NCBI RefSeq assembly: GCF_031143425.1
Contig: NC_090447.1
Location: forward strand, 21,983,426-22,047,425
Length of the DNA: 64,000 nucleotides
DNA from: Pleurodeles waltl
Taxonomy: Eukaryota > Chordata > Amphibia > Caudata > Salamandridae
Reading direction: 5' to 3'
This document shows positions 43,301-54,832 of the stretch, piece after piece (the first letter of the stretch is position 1; each line of letters starts with the position of its first letter). Position numbers and translations under genes: made by a program. The notes under the pieces are model-generated. The model saw nothing but the letters and a program-made list of their open reading frames with translations, made no database searches and was not told the origin of the DNA.

Positions 43301-45348
43301 GGAGGGATAGTAGTAAGTGGTTTGCTTCTACTAGCCCTAGCTTTAGGGAGCACTTGGTCCATTGTTCCAGGATCCAAGCTTCCCTGTCCTTTTTGCTTTT
43401 TGGCCTGAGCCCTTGTCAAAGCAAAAATATGCCCTGGGATGCCCAGCATTGCTGCATGGGCCTCCAACTCCACATCTGACCAAGCTGATGTCTCCAAATC
43501 GTTCCCTAATAGACAGTCTACAGGTAAATCTGAAGCTACCACAACTTTCTTTGGACCAGATACCCCCCCCCAGTTGAGATTTACAACAGCCATGGGGTGG
43601 CTTTGTGTTATGTTGTGAGCATCGGTTACTTGGTACTGGTGTCCAAGTATGTGTTGTTCAGGGTGCACCAGTTTCTCAATCACCATTGTGACACTGGCAC
43701 CTGTGTCCCTGTAGGCCTGGACCTCAACACCATTTATTAGGGTTAGTTGCTTGTACTTCTCCAAGTTATGGGGGCAAGCAACCAAAGTGGCTAAGTCAAT
43801 AGCCCCTTCAGAGACTAAAGTAGCCTCTGTGGTCTCCCTAATCAGACCAACCCCAACTAAATTACCAAAAGTGAGCCCAGCTACTCCCTTGGATTGGCTA
43901 TTAGTAGGTTTGCTCCCACCACCACTGCTATTAGTAGGGACACTAGGTGTAGCAGTAGGGGTTGTAGTGGTAGGAGCTGTGGTGCCTTTCTTTGGACAAC
44001 TGGGATCTGTTGTCCAATGGCCTTTTATCTTACATAAATAGCACCATGGTTTCTTTTCCTTGTTCTGATTAAAGGAGGATTTGGACCCACCACCCCCACC
44101 AGAGTGTTTTTGTGGGCCTGATGAAGACTCATTTTTAGATTTGTCCCCACCCTTGTCAGAAGACTTACCATCCTTCTTTTTGTTGCCATCTTTGTCACCC
44201 CCTGTATGAACTTTTCTGTTCACTCTTGTTCTGACCCATTTGTCTGCCTTCTTTCCCAATTCTTGGGGAGAGGTCAGATCAGAGTCCACCAAGTACTGGT
44301 GCAACAAATCAGACACACAATTATTAAGAATATGCTCTCTCAGGATCAAGTTATACAGGCTGTCATAATCAGTAACTTTACTGCCATGTAACCACCCCTC
44401 CAAGGCCTTCACTGCCTGGTCAATGAAATCAACCCAGTCTTGTGAAGACTCCTTTTTGGTCTCTCTGAACTTTATCCTGTACTGTTCAGTGGTTAAGCCA
44501 TAACCATCCAGGAGTGCATTCTTAAGAACTTGGAAATTGTTAGCATCATTTTCTTTTACAGTAAGGAGCCTATCCCTACCTTTTCCAGTAAATGATAGCC
44601 ATAGGATAGCAGCCCACTGCTTTTGAGGGACATCCTGTACAGCACAGGCCCTCTCAAGTGCAGCAAACCACTTGTTAATGTCATCCCCCTCCTTATAAGG
44701 GGGAACTATCTTGTGCAGATTCCTGGAATCATGCTCTTTTGCAGGATGACTATGGGGAATACTGCTGCTGCCACCATGGGTATCTAAACCCATCTTCTGT
44801 CTTTCCCTCTCTATTTCTAAAGACTGTCTATCCAAATCCAGCTGTTGCTTCTTGAGCTTCAGTCTGGTTTGTTCCACTCTCAATCTATTGAGCTCCCTTT
44901 CTAACAATCTGTCATCAGGGTGGGTGGGAGGGACATTTCTAGATACAGAGGTATGATGGGAATGAACAGAAGGAGACCTGTCCCTTACAGAGGGCACCCT
45001 AACAGCTTGGCTACCAGCATAATGTGAGAGCACATCATCAGTATGATGTGATTCAACCTCTGTACCAACTATGCTAGACTGTCTAGTAATGGGCAGGCTG
45101 AGAAGTTTCTTTCCTGAACCTTTTCCTGGGGGAGTCCCTGGATCAGATTGAGAACCATTAGCTACTTTTTCTACAGATTGGGCACTTATGGCCTTATCTT
45201 GTACTCTAAGCATATTAATTAACAGTTCTAAGGAAGGATTCTTCCCTACACTCAAACCTCTCTCTATGCAGAGACTCCTTGCTCCTTTCCAGCTAAGGTG
45301 ATTATATGCAAGTTTGGACAGTTCAACTTTTTTTCCTGTGCCAGACAT
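40390..45348 (-). CDS. Gag-Pol polyprotein, Gmr1-like (Gag-PR-IN-RT-RH)
   Basis: One uninterrupted 1652-codon frame giving the structural and replication proteins of a Ty3/Gypsy element. Domains: SAP-like N-terminus (about 10-50); coiled coil (146-186); capsid-like (about 215-375); zinc knuckle C436, C439, H444, C451; protease DTGAS 548-552 and LLGNDLE 613-619; integrase HHCC zinc (H792, H799, C829, C832) and DD35E core (D862, D922, E958); GPY/F-like module (WSGPH, about 1096-1115); RT with TFDLTAGYW (D1313), MPFGLKNAPATF and YLDD (1374-1377); RNase H with TDAS (D1525), E1567 and D1592. Integrase precedes RT, the reverse of most Ty3/Gypsy elements and the hallmark of Gmr1-like ones. No frameshift separates gag and pol, so Gag excess would need another mechanism. 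All catalytic residues I can place are present. Confidence 0.93.
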   Translation of the reverse strand: MSGTGKKVELSKLAYNHLSWKGARSLCIERGLSVGKNPSLELLINMLRVQDKAISAQSVEKVANGSQSDPGTPPGKGSGKKLLSLPITRQSSIVGTEVESHHTDDVLSHYAGSQAVRVPSVRDRSPSVHSHHTSVSRNVPPTHPDDRLLERELNRLRVEQTRLKLKKQQLDLDRQSLEIERERQKMGLDTHGGSSSIPHSHPAKEHDSRNLHKIVPPYKEGDDINKWFAALERACAVQDVPQKQWAAILWLSFTGKGRDRLLTVKENDANNFQVLKNALLDGYGLTTEQYRIKFRETKKESSQDWVDFIDQAVKALEGWLHGSKVTDYDSLYNLILREHILNNCVSDLLHQYLVDSDLTSPQELGKKADKWVRTRVNRKVHTGGDKDGNKKKDGKSSDKGGDKSKNESSSGPQKHSGGGGGSKSSFNQNKEKKPWCYLCKIKGHWTTDPSCPKKGTTAPTTTTPTATPSVPTNSSGGGSKPTNSQSKGVAGLTFGNLVGVGLIRETTEATLVSEGAIDLATLVACPHNLEKYKQLTLINGVEVQAYRDTGASVTMVIEKLVHPEQHILGHQYQVTDAHNITQSHPMAVVNLNWGGVSGPKKVVVASDLPVDCLLGNDLETSAWSDVELEAHAAMLGIPGHIFALTRAQAKKQKGQGSLDPGTMDQVLPKARASRSKPLTTIPPSTVDSTSEEEEFPPCAEPTPEELEADTAELLGEGGPAREELSVAQQTCPTLEGLRQQAVKQANGDVSDSHRVYWEDNLLYTEHRDPKPGAARRLVIPQEYRKFLLTLAHDIPLAGHLGQMKTWDRLVPLFHWPRMSEDTKEFCKSCETCQASGKTGGTPKAPLIPLPVVGVPFERVGVDIVGPLDPPTASGNRFILVVVDHATRYPEAIPLRTTTAPAVAKALLGIFSRVGFPKEVVSDRGSNFMSAYLKAMWKECGVTYKFTTPYHPQTNGLVERFNKTLKGMIMGLPEKLRRRWDILLPCLLFAYREVPQKGVGFSPFELLFGHPVRGPLTLVKEGWEQPLKTPKQDIVDYVLGLRSRMAEHMKKASKNLQASQELQKQWHDQKAVLVQYQPGQKVWVLEPVAPRALQDKWSGPHTIVEKKGEVTYLVDLGTARSPLRVLHVNRLKPYYDRADLTLLMATDEGQEEDSDPLPDLFSSTEQDALVEGVVLADCLTAEQKDNCINLLGQFSELFSIVPGTTSWCEHTIDTGDSLPVKSKIYRQPDHVRDCIKQEVQKMLELGVVEHSDSPWASPVVLVPKPNSKDGKKEMRFCVDYRGLNLVTKTDAHPIPRADELIDTLASAKYLSTFDLTAGYWQIKLSEDAKPKTAFSTIGGHYQFTVMPFGLKNAPATFQRLVNTVLQGLEAFSAAYLDDIAVFSSSWDDHLVHLWKVLEALQKAGLTIKASKCQIGQGKVVYLGHLVGGEQIAPLQGKIQTIIDWVPPTTQTQVRAFLGLTGYYRRFIKNYGSIAAPLNDLTSKKMPKKVLWTANCQKAFEELKQAMCSAPVLKSPCYSKKFYVQTDASELGVGAVLSQLNSEGQDQPVAFISRRLTPREKRWSAIEREAFAVVWALKKLRPYLFGTHFIVQTDHKPLLWLKQMKGENPKLLRWSISLQGMDYTVEHRPGSSHSNADGLSRYFHLDNEDSSGNG

Positions 45349-45597
45349 TTTTTAGAGAGAGTTAAAGTGATAGCAAAAGAGAAAAAAGTTTTCAGAACTT
45401 TTTGGAAAGACAGAAAAAACTTTTTAAACTTTTAAGAACTTTTTGAAAGTTTAGAAGTACTTTTCAGCACTTAGAAAAGAGTGAAAAGAGGAAATGCAAA
45501 ACTTTTTGGCTATGTGTATATACACTGACCTTGTTTTGTATATTTTTCTCTTATGAAAAGTACAATGACAAGAGTGGTAAGTAGTCTCAAAGCACTT

Positions 45598-45617
45598 ATC
45601 CCACCACTGCACAACCA
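45598..45617 (-). promoter_or_regulatory. Primer-binding site of the autonomous element
   Basis: On the minus strand, one base after the 5' LTR: TGG...GCAGTGGTGGGAT. It differs by one base from the non-autonomous units, consistent with the same primer tRNA class (tRNA-Leu-like, tentative). Confidence 0.5.
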
Positions 45618-45618
45618 A

Positions 45619-48613
45619 TGTAGGAGGCTGGACTGGCTTGTAGTGAGTACCAAGGGGTACTTGCACCTTGCACCAGGCCCAGTTATCCCTTATTAGTGTA
45701 TAGGGTGTCTAGCAGCTTAGGCTGATAGATAATGGTAGCTTAGCAAAGCAGCTCAGGCTTAACTAGGAGACGTGTGAAGCTACTACAGTACCACTTAGTG
45801 TCATATGCACAATATCATAAGAAAACACAATACACAGTTATAATAAAAATAAAGGTACTTTATTTTTATGACAATATGCCAAAGTATCTTAGAGTGTACC
45901 CTCAGTGAGAGGATAGGAAATATACACAAGATATATATACACAATAGCAAAAATATGCAGTATAGTCTTAGAAAACAGTGCAAACAATGTATAGTTACAA
46001 TAGGATGCAATGGGGAAACATAGGGATAGGGGCAACACAAACCATATACTCCAGAAGTGGAATGCGAACCACGAATGGACCCCAAACCTATGTGACCTTG
46101 TAGAGGGTCGCTGGGACTATTAGAAAATAGTGAGAGTTAGAAAAATAACCCTCCCCAAGACCCTGAAAAGTGAGTGCAAAGTGCACCAAAGTTCCCCTAA
46201 GGACAAAATAGTCGTGTTAGAGGGAAAATGCAAGGAAAACACAAATCAGCAATGCAACAACGATGGATTCCTGACTGAGGGTACCTGTGGAACAAGGGGA
46301 CCAAGTCCAAAAGTCACAAGCAGCTCGGAGATGGGCAGATGCCCAAGAAATGCCAGCGGTTGGTGCAAAGAAGCTCTTACTAGGCTGAAGAACTGTGAAT
46401 ACTGCAGGAACGACAAGGGCTAGAGACTTCCCCTTTGGAGGATGGATCCCCCACGCCTTGGAGAGTTGTGCAGAAGTGTTTTCCCGCTGGATGGACGCCA
46501 ACAAGCCTTGCTACACGCAAATCGTGCATTTGGCGTTTTTGGACGCTGCTGGGGCCCAGGAGGGACCAGGAGGTCGCAAATTGGACCTGCGGAGAGAAGG
46601 GACGTCGAGCAAGACAAAGAGCCCTCACTGAAGCAGGTAGCACCCAGAGAAGTGCCAGAAACAGGCACTACGAGGATGCGTGAAACGGTGCTCGCCGAAG
46701 TTGCACAAGGGAGTCCCACGTCGCCGGAGACCAACTTAGAAAGTCGTGCAATGCAGGTTAGAGTGCCGTGGACCCAGGCTTGGCTGTGCACGAAGGATTT
46801 CTGCCGGAAGTGCACAGGGGCCGGAGAAGCTTGCAAAGTCGCGATTCCCAGCAATGCAGCCCAGCGAGGTGAGGCAAGCACTTACCTCCACCAAACTTGG
46901 GCTGAAGAGTCACTGGACTGTGGGGGTCACTTGGACGGTGTCTCTGGATTCGAGGGACCTCGCTCGTCGTGCTGAGAGGAGACCCAAGGGACCGGTAATG
47001 CAGCTTTTTGGTGCCTGCGGTTGCAGGGGGAAGATTCCGTCGACCCACGGGAGATTTCTTCGGAGCTTCTGGTGCAGAGGGGAGGCAGACTACCCCCACA
47101 GCATGCACAAGCAGGAAAACAGTCGAGAAGGCGGCAGGATCAGCGTTACAGAGTTGCAGTAGTCGTCTTTGCTACTATGTTGCAGGTTTGCAGGCTTCCA
47201 GCGCGGTCAGCGGTCGATTCCTTATCAGAAGGTGAAGAGGGAGATGCAGAGGAACTCGGCTGAGCTCATGCATTCGTTATCTAAAGTTTCCCCAGAGACA
47301 GAGACCCTAAATAGCCAGAAAAGAGGGTTTGGCTACCTAGGAGAGAGGAAAGGCTACTAACACCTGAAGGAGCCTATCACAAGGAGTCTCTGACGTCACT
47401 TGGTGGCACTGGCCACTCAGAGCAGTCCAGTGTGCCAGCAGCACCTCTGTTTCCAAGATGGCAGAGGTCTGGAGCACACTGGAGGAGCTCTGGTCACCTC
47501 CCAGGGGAGGTGCAGGTCAGGGGAGTGGTCACTCCCCTTTCCTTTGTCCAGTTTCGCGCCAGAGCAGGGGCTAAGGGGTCCCTGAACCGGTGTAGACTGG
47601 CTTATGCAGAATTGGGCACATCTGTGCCCAACAAAGCATTTCCAGAGGCTGGGGGAGGCTACTCCTCCCCTGCCTTCACACCATTTTCCAAAGAGAGAGG
47701 GTGTCACACCCTCTCTCAGAGGAAGTTCTTTGTTCTGCCATCCTGGGCCAGGCCTGGCTGGACCCCAGGAGGGCAGCTGCCTGTCTGAGGGGTTGGCAGC
47801 AGCAGCAGCTGCAGAGAAACCCCAGGAAGGGCAGTCTGGCAGTACCAGGGTCTGTGCTACAGACCACTGGGATCATGGAATTGTACCAACAATGCCAGGA
47901 TGGCATAGAGGGGGCAATTCCATGATCATAGACATGTTACATGGCCATATTCGGAGTTACCATGGTGAAGCTACATATAGGTAGTGACCTATATGTAGTG
48001 CACGCGTGTAATGGTGTCCCCGCACTCACAAAGTTCAGTGAATTGGCTCTGAACAATGTGGGGGCACCTTGGCTAGTGCCAGGGTGCCCTCACACTAAGT
48101 AACTTTGCACCTAACCTTTACCAGGTAAAGGTTAGACATATAGGTGTCTTATAAGTTACTTAAGTGCAGTGTAAAATGGCTGTGAAATAACGTGGACGTT
48201 ATTTCACTCAGGCTGCAGTGGCAGGCCTGTGTAAGAATTGTCAGAGCTCCCTATGGGTGGCAAAAGAAATGCTGCAGCCCATAGGGATCTCCTGGAACCC
48301 CAATACCCTGGGTACCTTAGTACCATATACTAGGGAATTATAAGGGTGTTCCAGTAAGCCAATGTAAATTGGTAAAAATGGTCACTAGCCTGTTAGTGAC
48401 AATTTAGAAAGAAATGAGAGAGCATAACCACTGAGGTTCTGATTAGCAGAGCCTCAGTGAGACAGTTAGTCACTACACAGGTAACACATTCAGGCACACT
48501 TATGAGCACTGGGGCCCTGGGTTACCAGGGTCCCAGTGACACATACAACTAAAACAACATATATACAGTGAAAAATGGGGGTAACATGCCAGGCAAGATG
48601 GTACTTTCCTACA
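45619..48613 (-). mobile_element. 5' LTR of the autonomous element
   Basis: 2995 bp. Retains the AATAAA signal (minus; plus-strand TTTATT at 45859-45864). CRE-like octamer at 47391-47398, donor-like AGGTAAGT (minus) near 46883 and acceptor-like TTCCACAG (minus) near 46290. The U3 start differs from the array LTRs (TGTAGGAAAGTACC versus TGTGAGAAAGTGG) but aligns along its length. Confidence 0.9.
45859..45864 (-). promoter_or_regulatory. Poly(A) signal AATAAA, autonomous 5' LTR
   Basis: The matching segment is deleted in the 3' LTR of the same element. Confidence 0.7.
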
Positions 48614-48618
48614 GTACA
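48614..48618. other. Target-site duplication of the nested element (right)
   Basis: GTACA, matching 37399-37403. The unit-B leader resumes directly after it. Confidence 0.95.
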
Positions 48619-48777
48619 TATAACTAAAAAGTTTTTGCATTCCCTCTTTTCACTCTTTTCTAAGTGCTGAAAAGTACCTCTAAACTTTCTAAAAGTTTCT
48701 AAAAAGTTTTTTCTGTCTTTCCAAAAGTTCTGAAAAACTTTTTCTTCACTTTTTCTATCACTTAAACTCTTCTAAAA

Positions 48778-51458
48778 ATGTCTGGCACAGGCCAAACTGT
48801 TGATCTGTCCAAACTTGCTTATGATTACCTTAGCTGGAAAGGAGCAAGGAGTCTCTGCATAGATAGAGGTTTAAGTGTAGGGAAGAATCCCGCTAGAGAA
48901 CTGTTGGTGAATATGCTTATTGAACAGGATAAGGCCAAAGCTGGCACAACTGTTGACAAGTTAGCTGATGGTTCCCACTCTGATTCTGGGGCACCCCTAG
49001 CAAAAGATGTGGGAGAGAATCTTCCTGGCCTGCCCATTAGCAGACAACCTAGCATAGTTGGTAATGATGCAGAGTCACACCATACAGATAGTGTGGTCTC
49101 ACATCACAGTAGGAGTAGGCATTCACATCATACAGATGTGTGCTCTCACATTATACTGTTAGACATCCTGTTAGGGTGCCATCTGTTAAGGACAGATCCC
49201 CTTCTGTTCATTCTCAGCATACTTCTGTTTCTAGGCATGTCCCTCCCACCCACCCTGATGACAGAGTGTTAGAAAGGGAGCTCAATAGATTGAGAGTGGA
49301 GACATCCAGGCTGAAGCTCAAGAAGCAACAGCTGGATTTAGATAGGCAGTCTCTAGAGATAGAAAGAGAAAGACAGAAATTGGGTTTAGAAACCCATGGT
49401 GGCAGCAGCATTATTCCCCATAGTCATCCTGCAAAAGAGCATGATTCCAGGAATCTGCATAAGATAGTTCCCCCTTATAAGGAGGGGGATGACATTAACA
49501 AGTGGTTTGCTGCACTTGAGAGGGCCTCTGTTGTACAGGATGTCCCTCAAAGGCAGTGGGCTGCTATCCTATGGCTATCATTTAGTGGAAAGGGTAGGGA
49601 TAGGCTCCTTACTGTGAAAGAAAGTGATGCCAATAATTTTACAGTTCTTAAGAATGCACTCCTGGATGGTTATGGCTTAACCACTGAACAGTACAGGATG
49701 AAGTTTAGAGAGACCAAAAAGGAGTCTTCACAAGACTGGGTAGACTTTGTTGACCATTCAGTGAAGGCCTTGGAGGGGTGGTTACATGGCAGTAAAGTTA
49801 CTGACTATGAAAGCCTGTATAACATAATCCTGAGAGAGCATATTCTTAATAATTGTGTGTCTGATTTGTTGCACCAGTATCTAGTGGACTCAGATCTGAC
49901 CTCTCCCCAAGAATTGGGAAAGAAGGCAGACAAATGGGTCAGAACAAGAGTGAACAGAAAAGTTCATACAGGTGGTGACAAGGATGGCAAGAAGAAAGAT
50001 GGTGAGAAATCTCAAGATAAGCATGGGGATAAGGGTAAAACCAAGGATCCCACTTCAAATCTTAAACACTCTTCAGGGGGTGGGGATAAAACAAATTCTT
50101 CCTCTTCTTCTCAACCTACACAATTTAAAAAGCCTTGGTGCTTTGTGTGTAAAAACAGAGGCCATAGGCCAGGGGAGAAGCCCTGTCCAGGTAAACCCCC
50201 TGAGCCTACCACCACTAATACATCAAGCTCTAGTGCCCCTAGCAGTAGTGGTACTAGTGGTGGGACTGCTGGCAACAGTCAAGTTAAGGGTGTAGTTGGG
50301 TTCACTTATGGGTCCATAATAGAAACTGGGGTAGTTAGTCCCAAGACAGTTTCTGTCACACCTAGTGGCATTGGCCTTGCCACACTGGCTGATTGTCCCC
50401 TTACAATGGATAAGTACAGGCAGACAGTTTCAATAAATGGTGTTGAGGCCTTGGCCTACAGGGACACAGGTGCCAGTATCACTTTGTTGACTGAAAACCT
50501 AGTGTATCCTGAACAACACATCATTGGACAACAGTATAAGATTATTGATGTCCATAACTCCACTAAGTTTCTTCCCTTAGCTATAATTCAGTTTAGTTGG
50601 GGTGGAGTTACTGGCCCTAAGCAGGTGGTTGTATCACCTAGCTTACCTGTAGACTGTCTCTTAGGTAATGACCTAGAGGCCTCAGGTTGGGCTGATGTAG
50701 AGTTTTATGCCCATGCAGCCATGCTGGGCATCCCTGAGGAATTGTTCCCTCTCATTTCTACTGAAATGAAAAAGCAAAGGAGAGAAGGCCTGAAAACTCA
50801 GGATCCCTCTCAATCAACAGGTAAAAAGGGTATCACAGTATCCCCTAACCACCCTACCATTCAGGATACCATTCCTGTGGTGGGAGAAACCTCTCCTGGG
50901 GTGGCACCTGTTCCAAGGGAATCATCAGCTGGCAAAGTACCTCTCTGTGGGATAACTAACACTGGTGAGAAAAAGAGCACCATTTTAGTTAACATGGAGC
51001 ATCCCTCCAACCCTCCCAGAGAAACTTTAGTGCAGAAACCCTGCACTGCCTCACAACACTTAGGACAGCATCCCTGCCCTAGTGTGGAGCTCATAGGACA
51101 GCATCCCTGCCCTGCTCCAACTCAAGAGAAACAGCATCCCTGTTCTCTCTTCCAGCCATATGGGCAAAGTTTTTGCCCAGCTATGGCTTTTCTGAGACAG
51201 CATCCCTGTCTGGCATTTCCATCACTACAAATAGGTTCTGTGGACAATTCCCACTGCTCTAAACTAAAACTTACTGATAGAAACTCTGAAAATACATCTT
51301 CACATTGTTGCTTAGCTAAAAAACTTCAAACAGGGTGGTTTACATCCCCACAGGGAAGTAACCATATAGTGGATGATAAAGGGAGTAACCAGTCTATTGC
51401 AGAGCTACTCTCTACTTATCACCACTTAGACAATAAAGTCTCAACTGGCCAAAGTTAG
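48778..51458 (+). pseudogene. Gag-protease with one-base frameshift, unit B
   Basis: Counterpart of the 893-residue frame of the other units, but one G is missing at about 49137 (CAGATGTG versus CAGATGGTG). This shifts the frame after about residue 119, within the His-rich HHTD repeats. The original frame ends at 49272. The downstream part stays open to 51458 and keeps the zinc knuckle, DTGAS, LLGNDLE and all six Q-x-x-C units. The leader is also 10 bp shorter than in C and D (an AAAGTTT-rich stretch near 48705) and is split from its LTR by the autonomous insertion. Expression is doubly compromised. Confidence 0.9.
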
Positions 51459-51476
51459 CCTTATTGTCCTTCGTTT

Positions 51477-51488
51477 GGGGGGGGGTTG
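51477..51488 (+). promoter_or_regulatory. Polypurine tract, unit B
   Basis: Nine G then TTG before LTR C, one G fewer than the other copies. Confidence 0.75.
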
Positions 51489-54400
51489 TGTGAGAAAGTG
51501 GCCTCTTTCTAGCCTTGTTACTCCCACTTTTGGCCTGTTTGTGAGTGTATGTCAGGGTGTTTTCACTGTCTCACTGGGATCCTGCTAGCCAGGGCCCCGT
51601 GCTCATAGTGAAAACCATATGTTTTCAGTATGTTTGTTATGTGTCACTGGGACCCTGCTAGTCAGGACCCCAGTGCTCATAAGTTTGTTGGCTATATGTA
51701 TGTGTTCCCTGTGTGGTGCCTAACTGTCTCACTGAGGCTCTGCTAACCAGAACCTCAGTGGTTATGCTCTCTCTGTACAAATTGTCACTAACAGGCTAGT
51801 GACCAATTTTACCAATTTACATTGGCTTACTGGAACACCCTTATAATTCCCTAGTATATGGTACTGAGGTACCCAAGGTATTGGGGTTCCAGGAGATCCC
51901 TATGGGCTGCAGCATTTCTTTTGCCACCCATAGGGAGCTCTGACAAATACTACACAGGCCTGCCACTGCAGCCTGAGTGAAATAATGCACACATTATTTC
52001 ACAGCCATTTTCACTGCACTTAAGTAACTTATAAGTCACCTATATGTCTAACCTTTACCTGGTAAAGGTTAGGTGCAAAGTTACTTAGTGTGAGGGCACC
52101 CTGGCACTAGCCAAGGTGCCCCCACATTGTTCAGGGTAAATTCCCCTGACTTTGTGAGTGCGGGGACACCATTACATGCGTGTACTACACATAGGTCACT
52201 ACCTATGTGTAGCTTCACAATGGTAACTCCGAATATGGCCATGTAACATGTCTATGATCATGGAATTGCCCCCTCTATGCCATCCTGGCATAGTTGGCAC
52301 AATCCCATGCTCCCAGTGGTCTGTGGCACAGACCCTGGTACTGTCAAACTGCCTTTTCAGGGGTTTCACTGCAGCTGCTGCCAACCCCACAGACAGGCTT
52401 CTGCCCTCCTGGGGTCCAGCCAGGCCTGGCCCAGGATGGCAGAACAAAGGACTTCCTCAGAGAGGGGGTGTTACACCCTCTCCCTTTGGAAAATGGTGTG
52501 AAGGCAGGGGAGGAGTAGCCTCCCCCAGCCTCTGGAAATGCTTTCTTGGGCACAGATGTGCCCAATTCTGCATAAGCCAGTCTACACCGGTTCAGGGACC
52601 CCTCAGCCCTGCTTAGGAGTGAAACTGGACAAAGGAAAGGGGAGTGACCACTTCCCTGACCTGTACCTCCCCTGGGAGGTGCCCAGACCTCCTCCAGTGT
52701 GCTCCAGACCTCTGCCATCTTGGAAACAGAGGTGCTGCTGGCACACTGGACTGCTCTGAGTGGCCAGTGCCAGCAGGTGACGTCAGAGACTCCTTCTGAT
52801 AGGCTCCTTCAGGTGTTGCTAGCCTATCCTCTCTCCTAAGTAGCCAAACCCTCTTTTCTGGCTATTTAGGGTCTCTGCTTTGGGGAATTCCTTAGATAAC
52901 GAATGCAAGAGCTCATCAGAGTTCCTCTGCATCTCTCTCTTCACCTTCTGCCAAGGAATCGACTGCTGACCGCGCTGGAAGCCTGCAAAACTGCAAAACT
53001 GCAACAAAGTAGCTAAGACGACTACTGCGACCTTGTAACGCTGATCCTGCCGCCTTCTCGACTGTTTTCCTGGTGGTGCATCCTGTGGGGGTAGTCTGCC
53101 TCCTCTCTGCATCAGAAGCTGCGAAGAAATCTCCCGTGGGTTGACGGAATCTTCCCCCTGCAACCGCAGGCACCAAAAAGCTGCATCACCGGTCCCTTGG
53201 GTCTCCTCTCACGACGAACGAGCGAGGTCCCTCGAATCCAGCAACACTGTCCAAGTAACCCCCACGGTCCAGTGACTCTTCAGTCCAAGTTTGGTGGAGG
53301 TAAGTCCTTGCCTCCCTACGCCAGACTGCATTGTTGGAAACCGTGACTTTTGCAACTACTCCGGCCTCTGTGCACTTCCGGCGGAAATCCTTTGTGCACA
53401 GCCAAGCCTGGGTCCACGGCACTCTAACCTGCATTGCACGACTTTCTAAGTTGGTCTCCGGCGACGTGGGACTCCTTTGTGCAACTTCGGGTGAGCACCG
53501 TTTCACTCTTCTTCATAGTGCCTGTTCTGGCACTTCTGCGGGTGCTGCCTGCTTCGGAGAGGGCTCCTTGTCTTGCTCGATGCCCCCCTCTGTCCCCAGA
53601 CGAAATTGGCGACATCCTGGTCTATCCTGGGCCACAGCAGCATCCAAAAATGCTAACCGAACGACTTGCAGCTAGCAAGGCTTGTTGGCATCCTTTCGGC
53701 GGGAAAAACTTCTGCACGACTCTCCACGGCGTGGGGGATCCATCCTCCAAAGGGGAAGTCTTTAGCCCTTGTCGTTCCTGCAGAATCCTCAGCTTCTTCT
53801 GTCCAGTAGAACCTTCTTTGCACCCACAGCTGGCATTTCCTGGGCATCTGCCCATCTCCGACTTGCTTGTGACTTTTGGACTTGGTCCCCTTGTTCCACA
53901 GGTACCCTCGACTGGAAATCCATCATTGTTGCATTGCTGGTTTGTGTCTTTCCGGCAGAATTCCCCTATCACGACTTCTATGTCCTTTGGGGAACTTTAG
54001 TGCACTTTGCACTCACTTTTCAGGGTCTTGGGGTGGGGTATTTTTCTAACCCTTACTATTTTCTAATAGTCCCAGCGACCCTCTACAAGGTCACATAGGT
54101 TTGGGGTCCATTCGTGGTTTGCATTCCACTTTTGGAGTATATGGTTTGTGTTGCCCCTATCCCTATGTGCTTCCATTGCATCCTATTGTAACTATACATT
54201 GTTTGCACTGTTTTCTAAGACTATACTGCATATTTGTGGTATTGTGTACATTTATCTTGTGTATATTTGCTATCCTCATACTGAGGGTACTCACTGAGAT
54301 ACTTTTGGCATATTGTCATAAAAATAAAGTACCTTTATGTTTAGTATATCTGTGTATTGTGTTTTCTTATGATATTGTGCATATGGCATTAGTGGTACTG

Positions 54401-54560
54401 TAGTAGCTTCACACGTCTCCTAGTTCAGCCTAAGCTGCTCTGCTAAGCTACCATTATCTATCAGCCTAAGCTGCTAGACACCCTATACACTAATAAGGGA
54501 TAACTGGGCCTGGTGCAAGTACCCCTTGGTACTCACTACAAGCCAGTCCAGCCTCCTACA
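51489..54560 (+). mobile_element. LTR C (3072 bp)
   Basis: CRE-like site at 52778-52785, AATAAA at 54323-54328, donor-like AGGTAAGT near 53298. Shares CCATCATTG (near 53921) and CTTCTGCACG (near 53708) with LTR D, against CCATCGTTG and CTTTTGCACG in A and B. Confidence 0.9.
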
Positions 54561-54561
54561 T

Positions 54562-54581
54562 TGGTTGTGCAGCGGTGGGAT
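54562..54581 (+). promoter_or_regulatory. Primer-binding site, unit C
   Basis: Same sequence and spacing as in unit A. Confidence 0.5.
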
Positions 54582-54832
54582 AAGTGCTTTGAGACTACTT
54601 ACCACTCTTGACATTGTACTTTTCATAAGAGAAAAATATACAAAACAAGTTCAGTGTATGTACATATAACTAAAAAGTTTTTGCATTCCCTCTTTTCACT
54701 CTTTTCTAAGTGCTGAAAAGTACCTCTAAACTTTCTAAAAGTTTCTAAAAAGTTTAAAAAGTTTTTTCTGTCTTTCCAAAAGTTCTGAAAAACTTTTTCT
54801 TCACTTTTTCTATCACTTAAACTCTTCTAAAA

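Larger units (their letters stand above)
37404..48613 (-). mobile_element. Full-length autonomous Gmr1-like Ty3/Gypsy retrotransposon
   Basis: 11,210 bp inserted antisense into the leader of array unit B. On the minus strand: 5' LTR 48613-45619 (2995 bp), internal region 45618-40359 (5260 bp), 3' LTR 40358-37404 (2955 bp). LTR ends are TGTAGGA...TCCTACA, a perfect 7-bp inverted terminus. Perfect 5-bp duplication GTACA. The LTRs are closely similar and the ORF is intact, so the insertion is young. The domain order with integrase before RT places it in the Gmr1-like group. Confidence 0.92.
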
